In this document: positions 41,357 through 49,346 of the stretch, one piece after another
Layout of the letters: every line of letters begins with the position of its first letter
Position numbering within the stretch: the stretch's first letter is position 1
Source of the DNA: Streptomyces netropsis
Lineage (GTDB): Bacteria > Actinomycetota > Actinomycetes > Streptomycetales > Streptomycetaceae
Assembly: GCF_014203545.1 (NCBI RefSeq)
Contig: NZ_JACHJG010000010.1
Coordinates: 243,581 to 307,580, forward strand
DNA: 64,000 nt
Direction: 5' to 3'
Made by a program: the position numbers and the translations under genes
Notes under the pieces: generated by a model
Told to the model about the DNA's origin: nothing
Databases searched by the model: none
The model's input: the letters and a program-made list of their open reading frames with translations, nothing else

Positions 41357-42442
41357 TCAACTCCACTGCTGTATGACGACCCATGTGGCTTGGTCCGACC
41401 CGCGCGCCACCACGGCGATGCGGTTGTCGGAGGTCGTGGTCGTGATCGGGTGGGAGCCGGTGATGCCGGTGAGGTTGAGGGACTCGAAGGGGGTGAAGTC
41501 CGAGCCGTTGACCGCCTTCTGCCGGGCGACGCAGAGGCCCTTGCCGGAGTCGAGGACGAACGCCTCCAGCCTCCCGTCCTGCGCGAGCGCCGCCCGGGGC
41601 GCCGTGATGGCGGATCCCGACAGGGCCTGGGAGGCTCCCCATCCGGTGTACCCCGCGCACTGGGCGGCGTGGTGGGCGGTCGTGCCGGACAGCCAGAAGA
41701 CACGGATGCGCTGACTGGCGTCCGTGGCGGCGGACGGGCTGCCGGTCACCCCGGCGTTGGGCGGTGAGACACGGACGTACGGCCCCCACTCGTCGGTGGC
41801 GTCGGCCTCCGCCTGCGCGATGGCGTCCACCTCGCCCGCCGCGTTGGTCACGAAGACGTGCAGACGGCCGTCGCCGGCGCGGGCGACGCCGGGGTCCTGT
41901 CTGCTCTGGCCGACGTTGCCGCGCAGACTCTGCGGCCGGCTCCAGGAGGCGGGGTCCGCCCCTTGCTGATGGGTGTGCCACAGGGCGCCGTCGGTGCCGT
42001 GGAAGAAGACCGAGATCCGGCCGTCGGCGTTCAGGGCGGGCGCGGGGTTGCCCTGGACGCCGACGGCAGTCTCACCCTGGCCGCCGGCGGTCTTGGTGAC
42101 GATCTCCTCCGGCTTGGCCCAGTCGGTGTTGATGGTCTTTTGGCGGAGCCACCACAGATTGCTGTTCGCGTCGCGCCAGAAGACGTGGAGGAGGCCACGT
42201 GTGTCACGCAGGCAGGCCGGGACGCCGTCCACCTGGTTGGGGACGTTGCTGAACTGTTCCCAGTCCGCCCAGTTCCCGTCCCGCTTCAGCCATCGGTGCC
42301 CGAGGCCGTTGTTGCTGTACTGGGTGATCGCGTGGATACGTCCGTCGGCCTGGGGTGACGCGCAGGGGCTGTTCGGAGTGGTGCCGAGAAGGCGGGTGGG
42401 GCTGCTCGGCCAGACGAGTCCCGGTGTGGTGGTGGGCGGCAC
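41357..42442 (-). CDS. Seven-bladed beta-propeller, PLL-like lectin type (copy 2)
   Basis: The 361-residue protein starts at GTG 42442 behind GCAGGGGG. Seven blades are visible: DGRIHAITQYSNNGLGHRWL, RGLLHVFWRDANSNLWWLRQ, DGRISVFFHGTDGALWHTHQ, DGRLHVFVTNAAGEVDAIAQ, SQRIRVFWLSGTTAHHAAQC, DGRLEAFVLDSGKGLCVARQ and DNRIAVVARGSDQATWVVIQ. Blades match the same-numbered blades of the flanking copies better than each other, so whole genes were duplicated. No export signal is present. It lies 54 bases before copy 1 and 68 after copy 3, and one transcript is likely. Confidence 0.8.
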   Translation of the reverse strand: MPPTTTPGLVWPSSPTRLLGTTPNSPCASPQADGRIHAITQYSNNGLGHRWLKRDGNWADWEQFSNVPNQVDGVPACLRDTRGLLHVFWRDANSNLWWLRQKTINTDWAKPEEIVTKTAGGQGETAVGVQGNPAPALNADGRISVFFHGTDGALWHTHQQGADPASWSRPQSLRGNVGQSRQDPGVARAGDGRLHVFVTNAAGEVDAIAQAEADATDEWGPYVRVSPPNAGVTGSPSAATDASQRIRVFWLSGTTAHHAAQCAGYTGWGASQALSGSAITAPRAALAQDGRLEAFVLDSGKGLCVARQKAVNGSDFTPFESLNLTGITGSHPITTTTSDNRIAVVARGSDQATWVVIQQWS

Positions 42443-42510
42443 GCAAACCCCCTGCGGAAACGATGCGCACGTCGGTGACTACACACTGTAGCGGTCATGG
42501 TGACGGAGCG

Positions 42511-43575
42511 CTACGACGTCCACTGTTGCGTTCGGAACGAGGCGCGGCTGTCGCTCCCGGGCTCACGGAGGGCCACCGTGACGCGGTTGTCCTGGGTCCT
42601 GGCCGGGGTCGGGGTGCCGGTGCAGCTGCCGCCCAGGCTCTCGGGGCCGGCGAAGTCGTCCGCGCCGGGCCGCTTCTGCGAGGCGATCCACAGCTGGCGG
42701 TCCGTGCCGACCAGGAACACCGCGAGCCGTCCGTCCTGTGTGAGGACCGCCGCCGGTGTTTCCTGCGTGCTCCCCGGCAGGGCCTGCGGGGCGGTCCAGT
42801 TCGCGTACCCCGGGCCCTGGACCGCGTGCCACCCCGTCGTGCCCACCCGCCAGAAGACACGGACGCGCTGATCCGCGTCGGTGGCGGCGAACGGCCTTCC
42901 GGCCACCGTGGCCCCGGGCGTCGACACGCGCGCGTACCCGCCCCACGTGCCACCCGAGGGGTCGGCCGGGTCCTGCGCGATCGCCCGCAGCTCGTCGGCC
43001 GCGTCGCGCGTGAACACGTGCAGCCTCCCGTCTCCGCTCCGGGCGGCGGCGGGGGCCGACCTGACGCTCCCGCCGGCGTCCCCGCCCAGGCTCCGCGGTT
43101 CGGCCCACGCCCAGCGGTCCGCCCGCTGCTGCTCCACGAGCCACAGGGCACGGTCGGTGCCGTGGCAGAAGACGGAGATCCTGCCGTCCGCGCCGAGCGC
43201 GACCGCCGGGTCGCTCGCCACCTGCGGAGCGAGCCGTTCCGGCGTTCCCCAGCCGTCGGTGTTGAGCGCCGTCTGGCGCACGGCCCAGAGGCCGTCGTCC
43301 CGGCTGCGCCAGAAGACGCCGATGATTCCGTCGGAGCCGCGCAGGGCGGTGGGAACGCCGTCGATGGTGGTGGGGACGATCGGGATCTTGCTCCAGGAGT
43401 CCCACGAGTCGTCCCGGCGCCGGAGCCGTCCGTAGAAGTCGTCCGGATAGCTGCTCCGGACGAACAAACGCAGACAACCGTCGGCCTGCGGTGCCGCCCC
43501 GAACTCGCTGCAGTTGTTCTTGCCGAGGTCGTATCCCGACGACCACGTGAGGCCCGGGGTGGTGGACGACGGCAC
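42511..43575 (-). CDS. Seven-bladed beta-propeller, PLL-like lectin type (copy 3)
   Basis: GTG 43575, 7 bases after AGGGGG, gives 354 residues beginning MPSSTTPGLTWSSGYDLG; an upstream in-frame start at 43614 lacks a ribosome site, and the chosen one matches the other copies (MPPTTTPGL, MPPPTASGL). Seven blades are seen, for example DGCLRLFVRSSYPDDFYGRL, DGRISVFCHGTDRALWLVEQ, DQRVRVFWRVGTTGWHAVQG and DGRLAVFLVGTDRQLWIASQ. It is the first gene of the three in the leftward direction and is divergent from an esterase gene across 186 bases. No signal peptide is present. Confidence 0.8.
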   Translation of the reverse strand: MPSSTTPGLTWSSGYDLGKNNCSEFGAAPQADGCLRLFVRSSYPDDFYGRLRRRDDSWDSWSKIPIVPTTIDGVPTALRGSDGIIGVFWRSRDDGLWAVRQTALNTDGWGTPERLAPQVASDPAVALGADGRISVFCHGTDRALWLVEQQRADRWAWAEPRSLGGDAGGSVRSAPAAARSGDGRLHVFTRDAADELRAIAQDPADPSGGTWGGYARVSTPGATVAGRPFAATDADQRVRVFWRVGTTGWHAVQGPGYANWTAPQALPGSTQETPAAVLTQDGRLAVFLVGTDRQLWIASQKRPGADDFAGPESLGGSCTGTPTPARTQDNRVTVALREPGSDSRASFRTQQWTS

Positions 43576-43761
43576 GAAAGCCCCCTGGAGTGCGGAACGG
43601 AGTGCGACGATCACCGAAAGTATGCGCCGCCCCGCCCCCGGCCCACCGGGAGGAACGGCGGCGGAACCTTCGCGTCCCCCGTGGCATCTTGAACGGACGA
43701 GAGGCTCTCACTCACGCAGGGCCGGGGCCCGCCGGGCCCGCGATCCGGAAACGAGAGCCCG

Positions 43762-44877
43762 ATGAGCCTGACGGGTACGCCCTTCTTCCTGACCACGATC
43801 GTCCTGGTCGTGGTGGCCCTGGCGCTGCCGCTCGCGCTGTGGAGCAGGATCGGCGGCCCGAAGGTCGTGCGCCTGGTGGCGCGGTTCCTCATGCTCCTCT
43901 TCGCGCAGGTGACCGCGATCGTCATGGTCTTCGTGATCGTCAACAACTCCAACGCGCTCTTCGACAATTGGGACGACCTGCTCGGCACCGGTGACCACGT
44001 GAGCGAGGCGGCCGACCTCGGACCGGACGGCACCGGCGGCAAGTCACTGGACCGCGAGCCGAAGGTGCTGCAGAAGTTCACCCCTGCCTCGGACGGGCGG
44101 ATGGGCCCCGGAGTCCGCCAGACACAGCTCAAGGGCCGGATATCGGGAGTGGAGGGCGAGGTCTACGTCTGGCTGCCGCCGCAGTACGACGACCCGGCTT
44201 ACAAGGACAAGAAGTTCCCGGTGGTCGAGGTGCTGCCCGGCTTCCCCGGCTCGGCGAAGGCGTGGTTCGGCAGCCTGAACGTCAACACCCAGCTCAAGCC
44301 GATGATGGCGAAGGGCGAGGTCGCCCCCTTCATCATCGTCGCGCCGCGCACCACCCTCCTCGGGGACGTCGACACGGGCTGCGCCAACATCCCCGGCAAG
44401 GTCAACGCCGACACGTGGCTGAGCGTCGACGTCCGCAAGATGGTCGTCGACAACTTCCGGGCCGAGGAGAAGCCCGACGGCTGGGCCGTCGCCGGCTACT
44501 CGGCCGGTGCGCACTGCGCGGCGAAGCTGGCCGTCGCGCACCCCGACCGCTACCGGGCCGGGGTGAGCCTGTCCGGCTACAACGACCCGATCGGCGAGCC
44601 CGCGTCGCTCACCGCGAAGACCCCGGAGCTGCGCGAGGCGAACAACCCCTGGAAGATGCTCCAGCGCGCCAAGACCCCGCCGCACGTCGCGCTGTTCATC
44701 TCGGGCGCGCAGGGCGACGGCTACCAGGGCGGACTGGCGATCAAGCAGTCGGCGAAGGCGCCGACGACCGTCCATGTGTCGATGATCCCCGCGGGTGCGG
44801 GCGGGCACGGCACGGCGGTCTGGAAGCGGCAGGTGCCGGAGGTCTTCCGCTGGCTCACCCAGCAGCTCAAGCCGTAG
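43762..44877 (+). CDS. Membrane-anchored esterase (antigen 85/Fes-like fold)
   Basis: The 371-residue protein has two N-terminal spans (FLTTIVLVVVALALPLALW and FLMLLFAQVTAIVMVFVIV) and a large extracytoplasmic alpha/beta hydrolase domain from about 110. YVWLPPQYDDPAYKDKKFPV opens the fold, GWAVAGYSAGAHCAAKLA holds the nucleophile elbow (G-Y-S-A-G), and the His is in GAGGHGTAVWKRQ. This is the family of secreted esterases that includes antigen 85 and enterochelin esterases. The acyl substrate is unknown. It is divergent from the beta-propeller genes, sharing their regulatory gap, so a functional link is possible. Confidence 0.85.
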   Translation: MSLTGTPFFLTTIVLVVVALALPLALWSRIGGPKVVRLVARFLMLLFAQVTAIVMVFVIVNNSNALFDNWDDLLGTGDHVSEAADLGPDGTGGKSLDREPKVLQKFTPASDGRMGPGVRQTQLKGRISGVEGEVYVWLPPQYDDPAYKDKKFPVVEVLPGFPGSAKAWFGSLNVNTQLKPMMAKGEVAPFIIVAPRTTLLGDVDTGCANIPGKVNADTWLSVDVRKMVVDNFRAEEKPDGWAVAGYSAGAHCAAKLAVAHPDRYRAGVSLSGYNDPIGEPASLTAKTPELREANNPWKMLQRAKTPPHVALFISGAQGDGYQGGLAIKQSAKAPTTVHVSMIPAGAGGHGTAVWKRQVPEVFRWLTQQLKP

Positions 44878-44902
44878 CGCGCCCGGCCGGGGCGGCGGTG
44901 GA

Positions 44903-46015
44903 TCAGGCGGGCCTGGCCGCCCCCGCGAACGGCATCTGGTCGACGGGAGCGACCCGCACCGGGGCCCCGGGATGCGGGGCGTGGATCATCTTCCCGCCGC
45001 CGACGTACAGGCCGACGTGGCTGACGCCCGAGTAGAAGAAGACCAGGTCGCCAGGGGCCAGCTGGGACCTCCCGATCCGCCGGCCGGCGTTGATCTGCGT
45101 ATAGGTCGTGCGCGGCAGCGACACCCCCGCCGACCGCCAGGCGGCCTGCGTCAGCCCCGAGCAGTCGAATCCGGACGGGCCGGTCGCCCCCCACACGTAC
45201 GGTTTGCCGAGCGCGGAGTACGCGAAGGCCACGGCCCGCGCGGCGCGCTCCGTCGGGGCCTGCGCGCCGCCGCGGGGTGCCGACCGGCCCACCCGTCCCC
45301 CCAGGGGTGCCGTGCTCGCGGTGGCGGCCCGCCCGGATCCGCCCGCCGCGGCACCTGCCGCTTCGGCGCCGCCGTTGTGGAACTCCGCGCGTTCCTCGGC
45401 CGTGAGCCGGTCCAGGAGCCGTCTGGCACCGTCGAGCTTCGCCTCGACGGTGCGCTTGTGCCGGGCCAGCGCGGCCTGTTCGTCCTTGAGCTCGGCGAGC
45501 CGGGCCGCCGCGGTGGTGCGCACCTGCTCCACGCCCCGCAGCTCGCTCCGCACCCGGGTGAGGGCGACGGTCTGCAGGCTGCCCGCGCGGTCGGCCAGCG
45601 ACGCCCGTTCCAGATACCGCTCCGGCGAGGAGGACAGCAGGAGCCGCACGGCGGGCGGGAGGCCGCCTTCGCGGTACTGGGCGGTCGCGAAGGACCCCAG
45701 GGCGTTGCGGGCCGCGTTGAGCCGCTCGGTCCTGCGGGCCGCCTCGTCCTGCAGCCCGTCCAGCACCGACCGGGCCCGGTCGGCCTTCTCCCGCACGCCG
45801 TTGTACCGCTCGGTGGCCACCTCGGCCTCCCGGTAGTACTGGCCGACCCGCGCCTTGACCTGGTCCTTGGTGGGAGGCGGGGTGGCGTTGCCGGTGCCGT
45901 CGAGCACGGTTGCGGTGGCGACGCCCGCGAGGGCGAGGGTGGCCGCCGTCCGGGCGGTGTTCCCCGCGAGCGGGTACTGCTTGGGCTTGCGGTGCGACGC
46001 CACGTCGGTCGTCAC
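44903..46015 (-). CDS. NlpC/P60 (C40) cell-wall endopeptidase
   Basis: The 370-residue protein has an N-terminal signal-like segment (AATLALAGVATATVLDG), a long coiled coil (about 55-220, YYREAEVATERYNGVREKAD through AKLDGARRLLDRLT), a Gly/Ala linker, and a C-terminal NlpC/P60 domain (about 265-365) with Cys285 in GFDCSGL, the His in SHVGLYVG, and the third polar residue in MIHAPHPG. It cuts the peptidoglycan stem peptide outside the cell; the coiled coil usually holds it inactive until it meets a partner. A long hairpin sits in its 5' leader. Confidence 0.93.
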   Translation of the reverse strand: MTTDVASHRKPKQYPLAGNTARTAATLALAGVATATVLDGTGNATPPPTKDQVKARVGQYYREAEVATERYNGVREKADRARSVLDGLQDEAARRTERLNAARNALGSFATAQYREGGLPPAVRLLLSSSPERYLERASLADRAGSLQTVALTRVRSELRGVEQVRTTAAARLAELKDEQAALARHKRTVEAKLDGARRLLDRLTAEERAEFHNGGAEAAGAAAGGSGRAATASTAPLGGRVGRSAPRGGAQAPTERAARAVAFAYSALGKPYVWGATGPSGFDCSGLTQAAWRSAGVSLPRTTYTQINAGRRIGRSQLAPGDLVFFYSGVSHVGLYVGGGKMIHAPHPGAPVRVAPVDQMPFAGAARPA

Positions 46016-46046
46016 TCCTTTCCGGTGCCTGCGGTGCGGTGTTCCG

Positions 46047-46095
46047 GACGACGGTGGTCCGCGCGAGGGGGGAGAGTGAGCGGACCACCGCCGTC
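46047..46095 (-). promoter_or_regulatory. Long hairpin in the NlpC/P60 leader
   Basis: GACGACGGTGGTCCGC (46047-46062) pairs with 46080-46095 at 15 of 16 positions across a 17-base loop. It starts 32 bases upstream of the gene start. It could be an attenuator or part of a larger regulatory RNA; the c-di-AMP (ydaO) motif known before other cell-wall hydrolase genes was looked for and not convincingly found. Confidence 0.5.
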
Positions 46096-46278
46096 TGGAG
46101 GAGGACGCTAAACCGCGGGGTCACGTGGATACGGGCTTGACCGGTAATGCCCGGAATCAGCCATTCGGTGACCGCCGGTGACCGCGTGGCTCGGGCCCGT
46201 ACGGAGGGAAGCGGTCGGCGTGTGACCGATGTGGCGATAGCGCCCTACCTGGCTGCAGTCGGGTGCTATGGCCCCGGC

Positions 46279-46284
46279 TAGGGT
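46279..46284 (+). promoter_or_regulatory. -10 element for a leaderless membrane-protein gene
   Basis: TAGGGT lies 8 bases before ATG 46293, so transcription should start at or next to the A of the start codon. No ribosome site is present, in agreement. Confidence 0.6.
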
Positions 46285-46292
46285 CGGTCCCC

Positions 46293-46646
46293 ATGGACGT
46301 ACTGATTCACGCCTTCGTCGGCCTGCACATCATCGGCATCGCCGCCCTGCTCGGCGGCTTCATGACCCAGATGAAGGCCATGGGCAAGGGCGAGGCCCGC
46401 ATGGTCCCGGCGATGCTGCACGGCGCGCTGACCATGCTGGTCACCGGTGTCGCGCTGGTCGGTCTCAACCAGGCCGACGGCAACACCGTCAACACCGTCA
46501 AGATCGGCGTGAAGCTGGCCCTGCTGATCGTGATCCTCGGCCTGGTCTATGTGAAGCGGGACGACGAGAAGGTCCCGGCGGCCGTTTTCGGCACGGTGGG
46601 CGCGCTGACCACGGCCAACATCTTCGTCGCCGTGCTCTGGACGTAG
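46293..46646 (+). CDS. Four-span integral membrane protein
   Basis: The 117-residue protein is almost wholly hydrophobic, with four likely spans: VLIHAFVGLHIIGIAALLGG, MLHGALTMLVTGVALVGL, VKLALLIVILGLVYVK, VGALTTANIFVAVLW. It is a common Streptomyces and actinomycete protein of unknown function. The start is leaderless (see the TAGGGT element). No ligand-binding residues stand out. It lies between a cell-wall peptidase and pcrA, without overlap. Confidence 0.8.
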   Translation: MDVLIHAFVGLHIIGIAALLGGFMTQMKAMGKGEARMVPAMLHGALTMLVTGVALVGLNQADGNTVNTVKIGVKLALLIVILGLVYVKRDDEKVPAAVFGTVGALTTANIFVAVLWT

Positions 46647-46781
46647 CGATCGCGGTCGTCCGGAGCGGGCGGGGGGAGCGGCGCCGGGACGCGGACGTAG
46701 ACGTAGGTCACAGCCCCCGGGGCGCCCGGCTCGGCCGAAGCGGGACCGGCTGTCAGTGGGGCGGCCTAGACTCGGGAGGCG

Positions 46782-49244
46782 ATGAGCAGCCTCTTTGACG
46801 ACAGCTTCCTGGCGGATCTCGGCCCCTCGGGCGAGGAGCACCCACCGCCCCCGGAGGAAGCGGCCCCGGAGCCGGTGCCGCACGACCTCTTCGGGGGCGC
46901 GTTCGACGCTCCCGTACCCCGCGACGCGTATTACCGCGACGGGGCGGCCCGGCCTGTCGTGGACCCGGTCGCCCTGCTGGAGGGGATGAACGACCAGCAG
47001 CGTGCCGCCGTGGTGCACACCGGCTCGCCGCTGCTGATCGTCGCGGGTGCCGGATCCGGCAAGACCCGGGTGCTCACGCACCGCATCGCCCATCTGCTGG
47101 GCGCGCGCCACGTCCACCCGGGGCAGATCCTCGCGATCACCTTCACCAACAAGGCCGCGGGCGAGATGAAGGAGCGCGTCGAGGAGCTCGTGGGCCCCCG
47201 GGCCAACGCCATGTGGGTCATGACCTTCCACAGCGCGTGCGTGCGGATCCTGCGCCGGGAGAGCAAGAAGCTGGGCTTCACGTCCTCCTTCTCGATCTAC
47301 GACGCGGCCGACTCGAAGCGCCTCATGGCGCTCGTCTGCCGCGATCTGGACCTCGACCCGAAGAAGTTCCCGCCGAAGTCGTTCAGCGCGAAGATCTCGA
47401 ACCTCAAGAACGAGCTGATCGACGAGGAGGACTTCGCCGCGCAGGCGGCGGACGGTTTCGAGAAGACGCTCGCCGAGGCGTACGCGATGTACCAGTCGCG
47501 GCTCCGCGAGGCCAACGCCCTCGACTTCGACGACATCATCATGACCACCGTCCACCTCCTCCAGGCGTTCCCGGACGTGGCCGACCACTACCGCCGCCGC
47601 TTCCGGCACGTCCTGGTCGACGAGTACCAGGACACCAACCACGCGCAGTACACCCTGGTGCGCGAGCTGGTGGGCACCGCGGAGAACGCCCCCGAGGAGG
47701 GCGTCGCCGAGCTGTGCGTCGTGGGCGACGCCGACCAGTCGATCTACGCCTTCCGCGGCGCCACGATCCGCAACATCCTCCAGTTCGAGGAGGACTACGC
47801 GGACGCCACGACGATCCTGCTGGAGCAGAACTACCGCTCCACGCAGACGATCCTCTCCGCGGCGAACGCGGTGATCGAGCGGAACCAGAACCGCCGCCCG
47901 AAGAACCTGTGGACCGAGGCCGGGGCCGGCGCGACCATCACGGGCTACGTGGCCGATACCGAGCACGACGAGGCGCAGTTCGTCGCCGACGAGATCGACC
48001 GGCTGACCGACGCCGGGGACGCCAAGGCCGGGGACGTCGCCGTCTTCTACCGGACCAACGCCCAGTCCCGTGTCTTCGAAGAGATCTTCATCCGCGTCGG
48101 ACTGCCCTACAAGGTCGTCGGCGGAGTGCGCTTCTACGAGCGCAAGGAGGTCCGCGACGTGCTGGCCTATCTGCGGGTGCTCGCCAACCCCGAGGACACC
48201 GTGCCGCTGCGCCGCATCCTCAATGTGCCCAAGCGCGGCATCGGGGACCGCGCCGAAGCCATGATCGACGCGCTGTCGCTGCGCGAGAAGATCAGCTTCG
48301 CGCAGGCGCTGCGGCGGGTGGACGAGGCGTACGGCATGGCCGCCCGCTCGTCCAACGCGGTCAAGCGCTTCAACGTCCTGATGGAGGAGCTGCGCACGAT
48401 CGTCGAGTCCGGGGCCGGCCCCGCGACCGTGCTGGAGGCGGTCCTGGAGCGCACGGGCTATCTCGCCGAGCTCCAGGCGTCCACCGATCCGCAGGACGAG
48501 ACCCGCATCGAGAACCTCCAGGAGCTCGCCGCCGTGGCCCTGGAGTTCGAGCAGGAGCGGTCCGTCGAGGGCGCGGAGAGCCCCGGGACGCTGGCGGAGT
48601 TCCTGGAGAAGGTCGCGCTGGTCGCCGACTCGGACCAGATCCCCGACGAGGACACCGAGGGCACCGGTGTCATCACGCTGATGACGCTGCACACGGCGAA
48701 GGGCCTGGAGTTCCCCTGCGTCTTCCTCACCGGCATGGAGGACGGCGTCTTCCCGCACATGCGGGCCCTCGGCCAGACCAAGGAGCTGGAGGAGGAGCGG
48801 CGGCTCGCCTACGTCGGCATCACGCGGGCGCGCGAGCGGCTGTATCTGACCCGGGCGAGCATGCGCAGCGCGTGGGGCCAGCCCGCGTACAACCCGCCGT
48901 CGCGCTTCCTGGAGGAGATCCCCGAGCAGTACGTGCAGTGGCGCCGCACCGGCCCGGCGACCCCGTCGGCGTCGATGGGCGCGGTCTCCGGTCTCACGTC
49001 CGGCTTCTCGTCCTCGCGCGGTGGCGGCGCCAAGGCGGGCCCGAGCGGTTTCGCGACGCGGCGCACCAAGGACCGTCCGGTGGTGGCCCTCACCATCGGG
49101 GACCGGGTCACGCACGACTCGTTCGGGCTCGGCACGGTCGTCGGGGTGAAGGGCAGCGGTGACAACGCCGAGGCGACGGTCGACTTCGGCGAGGAGAAGC
49201 CGAAGCGGCTCCTGCTGCGCTACGCACCGGTCGAGAAGCTCTAG
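46782..49244 (+). CDS. pcrA: ATP-dependent DNA helicase PcrA/UvrD
   Basis: The 820-residue protein starts at ATG 46782 behind GGGAGG. After a ~65-residue acidic, disordered N terminus come the SF1A motifs: Q motif MNDQQRAAV, Walker A GAGSGKTR (about 89-96), motif Ia AITFTNKAAGEMKERV, II VDEYQDTN, III VVGDADQSIYAFRGA, IV LEQNYRS, V LMTLHTAKGLEFPCV and VI YVGITRARERL. The C-terminal ~60 residues (DRVTHDSFGLGTVVGVKGSG) form a Tudor-like fold that contacts RNA polymerase in related PcrA proteins. It unwinds DNA 3' to 5' in excision repair and at stalled forks. Confidence 0.97.
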   Translation: MSSLFDDSFLADLGPSGEEHPPPPEEAAPEPVPHDLFGGAFDAPVPRDAYYRDGAARPVVDPVALLEGMNDQQRAAVVHTGSPLLIVAGAGSGKTRVLTHRIAHLLGARHVHPGQILAITFTNKAAGEMKERVEELVGPRANAMWVMTFHSACVRILRRESKKLGFTSSFSIYDAADSKRLMALVCRDLDLDPKKFPPKSFSAKISNLKNELIDEEDFAAQAADGFEKTLAEAYAMYQSRLREANALDFDDIIMTTVHLLQAFPDVADHYRRRFRHVLVDEYQDTNHAQYTLVRELVGTAENAPEEGVAELCVVGDADQSIYAFRGATIRNILQFEEDYADATTILLEQNYRSTQTILSAANAVIERNQNRRPKNLWTEAGAGATITGYVADTEHDEAQFVADEIDRLTDAGDAKAGDVAVFYRTNAQSRVFEEIFIRVGLPYKVVGGVRFYERKEVRDVLAYLRVLANPEDTVPLRRILNVPKRGIGDRAEAMIDALSLREKISFAQALRRVDEAYGMAARSSNAVKRFNVLMEELRTIVESGAGPATVLEAVLERTGYLAELQASTDPQDETRIENLQELAAVALEFEQERSVEGAESPGTLAEFLEKVALVADSDQIPDEDTEGTGVITLMTLHTAKGLEFPCVFLTGMEDGVFPHMRALGQTKELEEERRLAYVGITRARERLYLTRASMRSAWGQPAYNPPSRFLEEIPEQYVQWRRTGPATPSASMGAVSGLTSGFSSSRGGGAKAGPSGFATRRTKDRPVVALTIGDRVTHDSFGLGTVVGVKGSGDNAEATVDFGEEKPKRLLLRYAPVEKL

Positions 49245-49268
49245 TAGTCCGTAGGCGCAAGCGACGAC

Positions 49269-49294
49269 GGGGCCCGTACGTGTGTACGGGCCCC
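49269..49294. terminator. pcrA / M23 bidirectional terminator
   Basis: GGGGCCCGTAC (49269-49279) pairs exactly with 49284-49294 over GTGT. It lies 24 bases after the pcrA stop and before the convergent peptidase gene. Confidence 0.85.
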
Positions 49295-49346
49295 GGAATC
49301 GGTCGATCGGCCGGGCGTGTCGGTTGCGCCGGACGGGTTGTCGCGT

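Noticed and set aside
46016..46262. c-di-AMP (ydaO) riboswitch ahead of the NlpC/P60 gene
   Set aside because: Expected conserved blocks could not be matched by eye; only a single hairpin is evident.
46278..49115. 945-codon open frame on the minus strand opposite pcrA
   Set aside because: It lies antisense to an unmistakable helicase, has Arg/Asp/His-rich shadow composition, no domain and no ribosome site. High GC makes such frames common.
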